DNA of 64,000 bases, from contig CM073595.1 in NCBI GenBank assembly GCA_037074705.1, positions 28,859,501 through 28,923,500 of the forward strand, given 5' to 3'. Source of the stretch: Zhengitettix transpicula (Eukaryota; Arthropoda; Insecta; Orthoptera; Tetrigidae). The notes beneath the pieces were generated by a model. It searched no databases, was not told the DNA's origin, and saw nothing but the letters and a program-made list of their open reading frames with translations. Made by a program: the position numbers and the translations under genes. Shown here in pieces: positions 12,799 to 23,430 of this stretch (positions are counted from its first letter, which is position 1; each line of letters opens with the position of its first letter).

Positions 12799-13221
12799 TT
12801 AACCCCAATGTTTTTGAAAACCTCATCCATCATTATCAATTTTTTTTTTAATTTTGAGGATATAGGAAATTTGTCATATTCATCTATACAAATAACAACT
12901 TTTTTTATTTGAAGAACTTTTGACAAGCATCCCACATATCACTTTTTTACTTAATATAAATTTAATATTTTAAAAACAGACTATTAATTTCAATTTTCAT
13001 AATGCCCAAAAATCATAATAAATGAAAAATAATTTTAAAAACTTTATACAAGGGATCCTTTTTAAATGTAAATGTTCTGACATAACAAGAAAAATATTTT
13101 TTTTTTCAGATGAATATGGCAAATTGCCGAATGCTCCTCAAAACTAAAAAATAAAAGATTTAAAAATAATGATTTGCATTTTCTTTTCAAATTAATGACT
13201 GATTAAAAACATTGGGGTTAA
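12799..13221. mobile_element. TTAA-flanked MITE with perfect 13-bp TIRs (piggyBac type)
   Basis: TTAA at 12,799-12,802 is followed by CCCCAATGTTTTT (12,803-12,815). The exact inverse, AAAAACATTGGGG, occupies 13,205-13,217 and is followed by TTAA (13,218-13,221). A 415-bp AT-rich interior with no ORF, short TIRs starting with C residues and a TTAA duplication is the pattern of a non-autonomous piggyBac-type element. The TIRs are still perfect, suggesting fairly recent movement. The mobilising transposase is not in the window. Confidence 0.75.
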
Positions 13222-13254
13222 TGCTAAAATTAACGAATAACTGATTGTTTAAAT

Positions 13255-13420
13255 AAATATACAAACAGTCTTGAGTCCAAAAATTATGTTTATTAGCAGA
13301 AAAATTAAATATACGGCCGTTTCTTCCTTTTTTAGGACCTCTTCAGGTTTAATAACTTTATTTATAGAACAAGCAAATAATTTTGAGGCAAGATTTTTGT
13401 TCTTTGCCTGACGTAACCAA
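13255..13420 (-). repeat. Penelope-like terminal fragment, sister of 7.5 kb
   Basis: On the minus strand the order is: CAGGCAAAGAACAAAAATC, ATTAAACCTGAAGAGG, a stem, GAAACGG, then TTTAATTTTTCTGCTAATAA. This parallels 7,500-7,640. It is a second dispersed copy in the same orientation, about 5.7 kb away. Confidence 0.5.
13319..13346 (-). ncRNA. Hammerhead-ribozyme-like core
   Basis: On the minus strand: CTGAAGA (complement of 13,340-13,346), stem II TCCT/AGGA around an A-rich loop, then GAAAC (complement of 13,319-13,323). Both conserved boxes of the hammerhead core are intact. Stem II is only 4 bp. Stems I and III were not established, so activity is unknown. Confidence 0.45.
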
Positions 13421-16400
13421 AAAGAAAATTGTTAAATTCAATTTTCTGACTCCAAACCGTTTTTTATTTATTTATATTATAAATGCCAGATATTTTTTCA
13501 CTATAAGTATATGGTAACTTCTGTTTGACAATTGTCCTGTATTTTACACTTCATCCACTGTGAAATGTTTTGTAATCCTTGTAATATTGAGTATTTTGAG
13601 TAAATGGTACCATCACTTGTGGCACGTATTTGTTTTTATATAATTTTTCAAGTAGACTAAACCGGCTGATTTAGGTACGTTTTATCTATTTTGTTTCAGT
13701 AAATTGTTTACTGGACAGTAAGCGTGCCTTAATAGCTTATTCGCCATCTGGGTATAAGTGGAAATAATACATCAAAGTTTAGGCATTAAAATTTAGAAAA
13801 TGATCACATGATGCACAGGTGGTGTTTTATATTTGTTCCCTTTCGATATCAAGGTAGCACATATATTTATAATTAATAAATATGACATATTTTATTCGTG
13901 GCGTGGAGATTTCTTTATTCCGTAGAATATTGTGTCGTATGTTGTTTGCGTATAATGTGATAATATCCATTTTTGAATCCCAAATCATATTCTTCAGAAG
14001 CTTTTTTGCTTGTGTTTCATCATAAATTTAACAATTTACGTAGTGACGTATCTCATTTCTCCATCTGAGAATCAATGAACATAATAAATATCATGTAAAT
14101 TATAAATATCATATAAATCATCATGAACGCATAAAATTTTCGCTCATAATCGAGATTTACACAGGTTCAAATTAAAAGTCTGCTGAACCTTAACTAAAAG
14201 AAGGACAGTTCTGTCTGTCTTACGAGATATGTTCTTAAAATTGTAGTGTTCTGGAACTGTCAGTGGTGCTTAGGACGAAATAGCTTCAATATTTAGTAAA
14301 CCGCTTTGGCGGAAATACTTGTAGTGCTAGAGACATGACCGAAAAAAATTAATTAAAAACAATAGTGATTTATGGTTAACGAACCAAGAATTAAATTTCT
14401 TTTTGATGGTGGATTGTCCAATCGTTAATGGATTCTAAATTTTATCACTGCTCCTTATTAAGCTTTCAAGAACCTGAGGATTATCCCAATTTCATTTCGC
14501 CATTGATGAAACTTCTTTCCCTTATTATATGAAGTTACCTCTTGCGTAAATGTAATCAACTATTGGAAATATATCCTATCACAAAATATAATTCATTTCT
14601 TTGTGACGGTAAGCAAAATTTTCAAGTATTTTGCCACGCCGATTTTACATTCTTGGAATAAATGTGTCCAGAGAAGTAGAGTTGTGTATTATTTCCGGTG
14701 TCATTTTTTTGATGAAGCGAATGACACTCGTGGAGGGTGCAAAGGTGCTGGGTGACAATGAAAACAGAGGGCTCCTCACTGTGAATCGATGTGGTGGGAG
14801 GAGCAAACTTCTCCACTTAATTCCAGGCGCTCGATAAGGCATTCGGGGCTCACACAACCTCAGTTTACGGTGCTATTCGGAGAATAACATGCTTTACTCT
14901 CACAAGGTTCAGTTTGATAGAGTATAAGAGGAGATAGAAAAAGTTTCAGGTGAACAGGTGATTCAGAAAGAGGGCATACTGACGTTTTGGAGACGAGAAG
15001 AAACTTTGTCTGACTTCAGGTTGAACGCTGCTGAGTTCAGATATGCGTCCAGCTATTTTTCAGTTTCATGCTTTTTCTTAATCGTTCAGGTATAATTTTG
15101 AAGAACTCTGTGCATCATCCAATGTCTTCCACAAGACTTTCACGAGGTGGACAAAAATGGTGGAACCAAATAATTAACTGAGTCCTGAAGGGAAAGGAGG
15201 GCAATGAATGACAGAAGATCGTAAACGCCCTCGTACTTGACCGGACTAGCTCCATGACTATGGGACTACATCATTATCATTATTCTGTTTCAGTGGACTT
15301 AAATGATAGAGAACATGAAAAACAACTTAATGTTACTCTGTCCGAACATTTAGCTCTTCATAGAATCCTACCTTCTGCTACTCGTTTTAAAATACAAAAT
15401 TATATTCGTATAATTTACGAAGTTTTGGAATCGAAAATTAATTTAGTGTTCGTCTCTTACAATACTTGTAATGAGGAAAAAAGGTAAGTCAAGATCAAGG
15501 GTACTAAATGTCCGGCCAGAATAGAAAAAAACAAATAAAAGATTAATAGCATTATTTTGTTTTATAATCAAACACTTATTTTCGGAACTTATTTGAAATA
15601 AGTCGATCAATGACACATACGTTCAGATTCAAACGAGTGTGTTTGACTATATTTCATTTAAACCTGAGGTTATTACCTGTACGTTTAATCTTCTCTACTT
15701 CTTCAAGCATTAATTTGAGAATGTTTTTGCTTTCTCAACTATTGCCTTTGATTTCTACCTGTCTTGCGTACATGTCACCTAGCTTTTGATTTTCAAATTT
15801 TAAGATTTACTTGTACATTACCTTCCCATCTGCATTTTGGATTCCCTTCCTTTCGTGTATTCATTTGTGGTTTACACAAAAAAAATATATTCAAACATAT
15901 ACAAAAAATATAATTGAATAAAATGATCATAAAATAAAAAATTATTCATATAGTTAATGATCCAATAATAATCTGCAGATAAAATTTCATATAACAAATC
16001 ATTAGAATAACTGAATTTTTTGTCCCAATTCTAATACTAATGACGGACTGAATTTATAGGATTGTACAATTGACTTATTTGTGCTATATATATGTTTTAT
16101 CACAGTTTGTAAAAATATGCTCGAACTATGACTTTATCTCAATCTACACCTAATTACTTTGAAATAAATTTAATAAAAGAGAACAGTTACTCTTTTTCCA
16201 ATATTTTTTGACAAATTTTAATCTCCTAACAATACAAAGTTAAAATTTGGATATTATGTATCTAAATTTTCTATAGTTTCTCAGTGTGATATAATAACTG
16301 ATTCATTCCACAATGGAGGGAGATAAATTGCACCAAAATATGTTCAACATCTCAAGATGAATTCAATACATAACTTTTATATAAATTTATAACAGCTATT

Positions 16401-17000
16401 AAAACACCACAGACTTTACTATATAAGTTATTATCAGTTCTACTATTATCACTATATAAAAATTAAAATTGAATAATTTTATTTCAGTATTCATTATTTC
16501 TCAGTACAACAAAGTAAAAATTATTACATCATAATAACATAACATATAATTGAAATGTTCAATTTTTTTAAAAAGAATTGTTCTCAAATCTTCGACATTT
16601 TGATAGTAATGTTAGAAGTTATTACCGATGTTTATATTCTTGCTTCTCTAATCATTTCACGTATATCTACAATTTTTGGTGTTCTATTTATATATTTTAT
16701 AATTTCAATTCTACCATTTTTTACATGGTCAATTAATTACAATAACATTTGGCAGAAGTGGTCTTAATTATTTTATTCTTAAATTTATAATTTACATTAT
16801 TCTTCATTAACTTTTTAATAATAATTTTATCACTCAGTATAATTTTAAATAGTCTACATTTATTATTTCTGCCTTGAATATATTTCCTAAACCTTATATT
16901 ACATAATTATTAAACCTGTAATGTACAAATTATAAATATTAATATATTTGAAATGTAATTCTATATTTTTACGTTTGGGCTTAAAATTTGCAAGATATTA
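13421..17000. other. AT-rich DNA, no recognised gene
   Basis: The open frames at 14,631-14,837 (+), 14,645-14,857 (-) and 15,254-15,487 (+) are 68-77 codons long, lack any motif I know and have no clear splice context. I do not support them as genes. 14,600-15,240 is less AT-rich than the flanks. Confidence 0.45.
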
Positions 17001-17008
17001 TTGTGGAG

Positions 17009-17035
17009 ATGAAGAAGGCTTATGGCCGAAAGATC
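17009..17035 (+). ncRNA. Hammerhead-like core remnant
   Basis: ATGAAGA (17,009-17,015), then GGC/GCC around a TTATG loop, then GAAA (17,028-17,031). The first box has A where the hammerhead has C. It resembles the Penelope-type motifs elsewhere in the window but is short, so chance is possible. Confidence 0.3.
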
Positions 17036-17880
17036 CTTAAGTTAAGCCGAAAACTAAAATTTAAATTATTTGCGACAGATAGAAATGTGGCGGTTTAAAT
17101 ATTTTTAAACTTTTTATGAAACGTAAATGAGTCTTCAAATTATTATAATTGTATATTCATAGGGATATTAATTTTTTTAATGAATAGCTACAATACGTAC
17201 AATACTGTCGAGGAAGTAAACACTTTCGGAAAGTTTAAATTTAGAACAGATGTTCTTCCATTTATTTTCTAAGTAATAAGAAAAATATGGATTATAAGAC
17301 ACATGATATTTCGTTTGTAAGCATTTTCTACTGTGGCATCCCGGCATGAAAATTGCAAAATACTATTTTTAATAATAAGATTGAGAGCTTTCATATTACC
17401 ATAACAGAGATTTCGTCAAACGTAATTATTCAAAAACACTGTTTACTTTTCTGTTGTTACTTAATTATAAATGCGGTCTATTCGGGCAAGATTTTTCCTC
17501 GAGTATTTGCCACTGGAACCACAGTTTTCCATTGGAACCCTCCCAATTCCACGTGGTAAATCGCTGCTTTCAATAAAATACAGAATTTTTGAAAAATTAT
17601 AAACTGAACAGTTTCATTACATCAAACTCCACGTTGTACAGGAAGTAGGTTGTGTTCAGAAAATATGAAAACAAATATTGTTAATATAATTTTTTCCTTT
17701 TTGTTCTCCATATTGAAGAAATATATATTCTCCATGTAGAAACAGTTAAAAAAATTTTGGCGTGCTATGCCTAAACAAATAATTTGTTAGCAGACTTCAA
17801 ACCTTAATCCAAGCCCGAGAGAAACTTCTTTATTTTTTCTAAAATCAAGTTTTAAGAGGCGCACCGAGGCCGTCATTCAC

Positions 17881-18120
17881 ATGGAGCCAGCATCAAACGC
17901 AGAAGACAGCGGATCTCAGCTCCGCTTTACCTCCATTATTTTTCGCATCGTGGAGCTCGTGACGGATTTGCGACAAGAATTCTCCAAAGCTCCGTCCCGT
18001 GCAGTGTACAAAAATATTGGCAAAAGCCTGCTGAAGCGATTCCATTTGCGCCTGTCTCCAGAGTTTGCATTACACTTTAGCAACACACAAAACCGAAAAG
18101 CGGAAGCGTCTAAAATTTAA
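17881..18120 (+). CDS. Unrecognised 79-codon ORF in a GC-richer patch
   Basis: ATG to TAA, 79 codons, in a stretch visibly richer in G+C than the flanks. The product would be basic towards its end (KSLLKRFHLRL) with no signal peptide, membrane segment or domain that I recognise. No splice sites or neighbours give context. It may be a chance frame in unique DNA, a fragment of an old element, or part of an exon. I cannot assign a function. Confidence 0.15.
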   Translation: MEPASNAEDSGSQLRFTSIIFRIVELVTDLRQEFSKAPSRAVYKNIGKSLLKRFHLRLSPEFALHFSNTQNRKAEASKI

Positions 18121-18479
18121 TTTCAATGTTGCTCTGACTCAGCACTTCTCAGGACTCACTACCATAAGCAAAACATTTCCCAATTTATAACACGGCTTAA
18201 GACATCCCTTCATATTCCCTTTCCTGTTTCTGACACATTCCACGCGTTATCGCAGAATATAATAAAAAAGTTTCAGTTTATTTAATTTCAGTTAAATAGA
18301 TTCTACATGTTTGCTGAACTTAATTGTTTTTAGTCACATAACATGGAACCGAATTCAGCAACAACATAGTCTCTGTATTAAAACTCCTCCCAATTTAATA
18401 GATACCACTGCATTCAAATGTTATATTTCCGTGTGTGATCAAAATTTGAATCCAGAAAAGATGAAATAATAATTATTCA

Positions 18480-18640
18480 TCGATATAATAAATAAAGGCT
18501 GTATGTTTGTATGTACGATAATCTGAATACAGATTTTAAATTTTTGCAACAAAACTTGGTACACATAATCTTAAAAACACGAGAAACGGTACTGTGGGGG
18601 GTGAGAAACCCCTGTCATAAAAGTGGAAAGAATTAAATTA
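18480..18640 (+). mobile_element. Helitron-like 5' end fragment
   Basis: A TC start after an A (18,480-18,481) leads into ATAATAAATAAAGGCTGTATGTTTGTATG-type sequence. Then come CAACAAAACTTGGTACACA and GGTACTGTGGGGGGTGAGA, which parallel CACCAAATTTCGTACACG and CACTGTCGGGGTGAGA in the 3.15-6.93 kb element. No matching CTAG end was found downstream, so only the 5' part is recognised. Confidence 0.5.
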
Positions 18641-19127
18641 AAAAACCTGATCGTTTTGTGTTAAATTACTGCGCGCGAACAGAACGTGACGTAACAGAAA
18701 CCGTTCACACGTGAGAGCCGTTGCTGCTCAACAACAAAAAAGGTTCATTTTTTCGTAATGAAGTAAACCGGCAATATTATGATTGAATAAAAAGTATAAT
18801 CATATCCAGCAATACTCCATAGAATGATAATAAGAAGCAATACGTAACGTTATAAATCCGTGGAACTCATTTTATTTTTTAATAACTTAACTATTTTTAA
18901 ATGGTTGTCATGGCATATTTGTATGTTTAATTCAGGAAGGGTGCAAAGTTTTGTGGCAAGGTGTGTTCATCCATTTTATCAATTTTATGAGATTATAAAA
19001 TATAAAATAATGGCATTTATTTTTAACCGTGAAAACTACAAATGCGTTAGACTGAACCTCAGCCCATCTTCAGACATATTCAGCTGTTTCCTTCCAAATG
19101 CAAAGTAATTTCTTATAATATGTAACA

Positions 19128-19806
19128 GAGGTACCAAGTTCGAATCCCGACATGGGAATGGATGTTGGTGCTCGTCATGAGATTAACCCTTTAGTGCATA
19201 GTGTAGCATATATGCAACGTAACTTTTAGAGGCGTCTGTTGGTTTCTAAGAAAGCTAATTTGTGATGCAGAAATGAAACAACATGCACTTAAGGAAATTT
19301 GAAATTTTTGGAATCCGTGGACATATTAAAACATGCCTTTCCTAGCTTTTTGTGAGTCAACCCCTTGAGTCAGATTTTTCTACCCGCCGCTCAACTTCAC
19401 AATATTTATTTTCTGTGTTTTTTATGTTTTTTTTAAGAAAGAAAATTTAAGCGTCATCCTCAGTGTATTATAATCACACTCAAATAATAATTATCCAATT
19501 AATGTTAATTATTGATAAATCAGACCAAATAATATTTATGTTTAATATGATCAACATCATTAGCCGAATTGACGTTTGTAACGTTTGAAATTTTTTTTGT
19601 TTATTTTTTCCGTATTGTATTCAAAAAAACTAAATCTTAAAAAAATTTAGTTTAAAACAATACCAAAAAACATGCACTGAAGTCTTAAGGTTGCAGGTGA
19701 ATCGAAACACTGACCACGTGTCACTTCTAATTCCAGAATGTATCATGGGAGCCGTCCTGGTAGGCCAAGGCCCTAAATGAGCTGTTAAGCCAATAATAAA
19801 ATAAAA
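19128..19806 (+). mobile_element. tRNA-derived SINE split by a TTAA element
   Basis: Left part (19,128-19,186): box-B-like AAGTTCGAATCCC followed by GGGAATGGATGTTGGTG. Right part (19,685-19,806): GGTTGCAGGTGAATCGAAACA, ACTTCTAATTCCAGAATG, GGCCAAGGCCCTAAATGAGC and an AATAATAAAATAAAAA tail. Joined, the two parts run collinear with the SINE at 10.85-11.03 kb, so the 498 bases between them are an insertion. Confidence 0.65.
19187..19684. mobile_element. piggyBac-type MITE inserted in a SINE
   Basis: TTAA occurs at both edges (19,183-19,186 and 19,685-19,688), and the SINE continues on either side. The ends are imperfect inverted repeats: left CCCTTTAGTGCATAGT, right (complement) GACTTCAGTGCATGTT, sharing CTTYAGTGCAT. 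The interior has no ORF. TTAA duplication and CCCTTT-type ends fit piggyBac-like elements. Confidence 0.65.
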
Positions 19807-20015
19807 ATGTAACGTAATTACTCGATTGACGAATTGTTAAATATTTACGCAGTGATCATATAAGTATTCTCAACATAATTTGATATGGACTGGATGATCA
19901 TTATCAACAACATCTACTTACTTTCATTATAAGGCGTAGTTTTAGTTTCACTCCTCTCGTTTGGGTTTTCCTTTTCAGATCCTATGCTGTATCAGGCATG
20001 AAAATTGAAACTTGT

Positions 20016-20771
20016 TTATTTTTTTGCTGAATTAAAAAATGTCATGATTTTCCGTCTATCACGTAAGGTTTTTCCCCAAAGTGGATCATTTCTGTGCAGC
20101 ATCCAACAGTAGTCGGCCATCATATTTACAATCCACCGTCCTTGGTTCACTAAATTTCCTTTGTGTTCTAATAACTCACTCACTGTAGCAAGATTTTCGG
20201 GAAGGTAGTCCAGATGTGAGTTCCAGAAGGGCAGTTTTAAACTCATTGAGCATCCCAGGTATTTGAAACTTATCAGCACATTTCCCACGATTCGTTCAAA
20301 GTTAGAATCTTCCTAGATTCCCAAAAACTTTGTTACAACTTCACTGAAGGATTTCCAAGCAGTTTTCTCAACTCCTTCCATTACGTTTTCAAAGTTTTCA
20401 TCCTTCATAAGCTTTCAAATGTCACGACCGTCCAAAACCCCCTCCTTCAGCTTTGTTTAGGACTAACCCAGGAAACTTGCCGGTTAGATACCTAAACGTA
20501 TCACCATCTTTTGACAATGTCTTGATAAACTGCTTCATCATTCCAAGGTTGTTGTAAAGTGGAGCTAAATACACCTTTTTGGGATCCACAAACACTCGAC
20601 GTCGACGTTTTTTTCTTCTACTTTTAGTGTTGTTCTTGGCCACTCTTTCTGGATCCAGTGATGAGCTTGGTCAAAGTTATCCCATTTACAGAGAAAACAG
20701 GGGTATTTAGTGTAGCCGCGTTGTTGTCCGAGTATCATAGAAATGGCTTCAGGTCCTCGCTGATGGTCCAC
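20016..20771 (-). pseudogene. Frameshifted ORF of a multicopy transposon-type family
   Basis: Three overlapping minus-strand frames read as one decayed protein. First (20,771 down): GQQRGYTKYPCFLCKWDN ... WIQKEWPR. Then, after a frameshift: VDPKKVYLAPLYNNLGMMKQ ... TLSKDGDTFRYL. Then, after further breaks: MSLKLPFWNSHLDYLPENL ... GRWIVNMMADYCW. I recall this order (TKYPCFLC, DP.KV.LPPLH.KLG.MK, SHLDYFP.N, MADYCW) from a large family of uncharacterised, multicopy arthropod proteins of probable transposon origin. The transposon class is unknown to me and no catalytic triad is evident. Internal stops show it is dead. The cysteines of CFLC are kept. Confidence 0.6.
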
Positions 20772-20779
20772 TCAAATTC

Positions 20780-22814
20780 CTTGTAGTTGGGTTTGTTTCC
20801 GTGCTCCCTCACCTTCTATGATTCACACAATGAGTAATTTTGTTGCTAAGTTTTTCGTATTTTAATTTTTATCTTATTTTTTAGTTTTTAGAATAAAACC
20901 TAATTTTGAAATAAGTTGGAATGGAAGAAAAAGATGTATTTCAAAACATTTTATTGTCGTGCGCCTTAATCTAGGTAATCCGGTTTTTCATCGAAATTTT
21001 ACGTGGTGGAATTTTTTTAAGCATTTCTCCCGTACTCAGAAACCGAAAATTCATAAGAAGCACCCTTCATTACACAGCTTTGAATAATAACTCACGAAAC
21101 ATATCTCCTTTGTAAATCTATTTAATGGCGGTTGATTCAAGAAAAGAACCCCCCCCCCCTCCCCAAGTCCTCATTTCTTTTAGTTCTAGTACATCTCATT
21201 GCCCCACAGAAAGCATTGCGCATACTTTGGAGAGATGAAAATTAGTCTTGCTTTAGGAGTGGCGTCAGTGGGAATATCTTGTGGCAAGGCCACAGAAGAA
21301 TCTCGCGTCTCAATGGCGGCTCAAGAGCTAATAGGACGGCCAGCCATAATGAGCTTAAGCAGTTGGGAGATGAATGCCCGAGGCGTAATCAACACCTAGA
21401 ATATTTCGCATACAATTCTTTGGTTCCGTTCTGCCTTGACAGCAAAGGACCCTCGAGGAAGAGAGAAAGAGCAAGTTCCTTTGAGAGAGAAAATAAATCG
21501 ACAAAAAAAAAACTTTTCAAGCTCTTGCGAATGTGAAAACTAAATGCACTGATGAGAGAATTGTACTAATTAAATATCACATTGTCAAATGAATATGTTT
21601 AAGAGAAACTTGGGTTTTATCTACGTTACTATATACTTGTATTTCCGATACTGTGCATGTCAAACTATGGTCATGAATGATTATGTTTCATTAAACAGAA
21701 CGGGAGTGTCTTAGAAACTTTTTCACCCAAGCCCTTCCACCTCGATATTACTTGACTTAGCAACTAATATTTCGCAGATTATTTTTCCTGTGCCCAGTGT
21801 TGTAATTCTATACCACTGACCCCATACGTTGTCCTTTTTTATTCTTAATATTTTATCTTCGGATGAATTCTTCTCAAGATTAATGACTACATACCTTTGA
21901 AAATATATCAATATAATTTAAAAACTTTTTGTGCGAAGTTAAAAAATTTTCAACTTTCTTTCATCAATAAAATAAATCACTGAATTTCTTCAGATATGTT
22001 TTTCATTGAAGTACAATCGTTTGGTAGAATTTTGCGACAACCCCTTCACTGTGTGTAAAAATGCCAAATTGTCGATAATAACTCAATTTAGTTTCCTTTG
22101 AGAATTACCACACCAAACTGCTTTGACAGTAGTTCACCTTTGTCGTGAAAAATATCAAAGCAAATCCATTACGACCCGTTAAAAGACCGTCGTTGTGAAT
22201 TACTCGTTGACTTACAGTCTGTCTTTAGGGTGATGAAATATGCTCCAAGCGATATTCAACATTTTGCTTAGTTCAAATACTTTATTAAGGGGACGTTGGT
22301 GAATACGTTACTACGGCTAGAATCCGCTCAAATATATGAGAAGATGGGTGTAGAACATTCTGGTGCGAGTTCTACGAGTGTGTCATTAAGAAATTTAAAT
22401 AAAAATAGTGGGACGTATAATCGTATTAAATAAATTCTCAAGAATAAGTATTCGAAATTAACTGAAAACTCATTCATTCTTATATTTACAACCTATTTCA
22501 ACTTTACCATAAAGTTATTTCTCTTTTGCGAGTCGAGAATTAAAAATAAATGTGAAAATACAGTTCATCTTTCATTCTATTTCACCCTCATTAAGCATTG
22601 CTGACATTTTTTCACACAAAGCACTATGTATTTATTTCGAACAATTTAAAATTATGATCAGTTTACATATAGTGCAATTTCAAACATGCGTTTGTCGATA
22701 TTTTACTTAATAGTGCAAATAATTTATGTTTCATAAAGATGAGGAAAACATATTCTTTTGGTTTTAATTACGATACAATCATTTTATTGTTTACACAAGT
22801 AAATTGTATTACTC
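20780..22814. other. No gene recognised
   Basis: AT-rich with a C-run near 21,150. Two overlapping plus-strand frames at 21,199-21,536 (66 and 85 codons) show no known motif, and their common DNA cannot code for both. No support for a gene. Confidence 0.45.
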
Positions 22815-23430
22815 GAATATAATTGGCCACAAACAAACAACTAAACAGAAAATTCGTGCAACGTTTCTACCAATTGGTGGACCTTCTCAAGCTCTGAACG
22901 TAAACAAACAGACCAAAGTCCCAATTGGACGTCATAGATTTCACTTAGTGCACATGTGTCACTTTCAACATTAAGGATAAAATGATTATTAAATCCAATG
23001 TTGATCATTTCCGAGACGATTATGACATTATAGTTGGGATCAACGTCAAGAATTCTGACATTATTCCAATTAATTAGTCCAATTAAAGTTGTGATAACGT
23101 TTTGTTATCTCGAGGAAAAACATTCAGATCTAACGAAGCTTAGTCACGTACATAATCACAACTTTAATTGAACTAATGTCAGAGTTCTTGACGTCAAACC
23201 CAACTATAATGCCAGAATCATCACGGAAATGATCAACATTTGGTTGAATAATAATTTTACTCTTAATGTTCAAAGTGACACATGTGCACTAAGTGAAATC
23301 TATGATGTCCAATTGGGACTTTGGTCTGTTTGTTTATGTTCAGAGCTTGAGAAGGTCTACCAGTTGGTAGAAGAAACGTTGGACGAATTTTCTGTTTAGT
23401 TGTCGGTTTGTGTCAAATTATATATGGCAA
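22815..23430. repeat. Large inverted repeat with hammerhead-like motifs in both arms
   Basis: Left arm about 22,815-23,095, right arm about 23,154-23,430, spacer about 58 bases. The arms match over about 270 bases with scattered substitutions and a small indel. A small extra hairpin (GATAAC/GTTATC) sits at the left edge of the spacer. Each arm carries, reading outward, GAGCTTGAGAAGGTC, a short stem around AATT/AGTT, and GAAACGTTG. In the right arm the stem is CTACC/GGTAG (23,357-23,361 and 23,366-23,370) with GAAAC at 23,373-23,377. Layout and motif fit a foldback pair of Penelope-like terminal repeats. A transcript across it would fold into a long double-stranded hairpin. Confidence 0.75.

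Noticed and set aside
21199..21536. Overlapping plus-strand frames of 66 and 85 codons
   Set aside because: No motif, no similarity that I recognise, and the two frames compete for the same DNA.
22815..23430. CRISPR array or bacterial structure
   Set aside because: There are only two arms, inverted, in a clearly eukaryotic transposon-rich setting; no regular short direct repeats with spacers.
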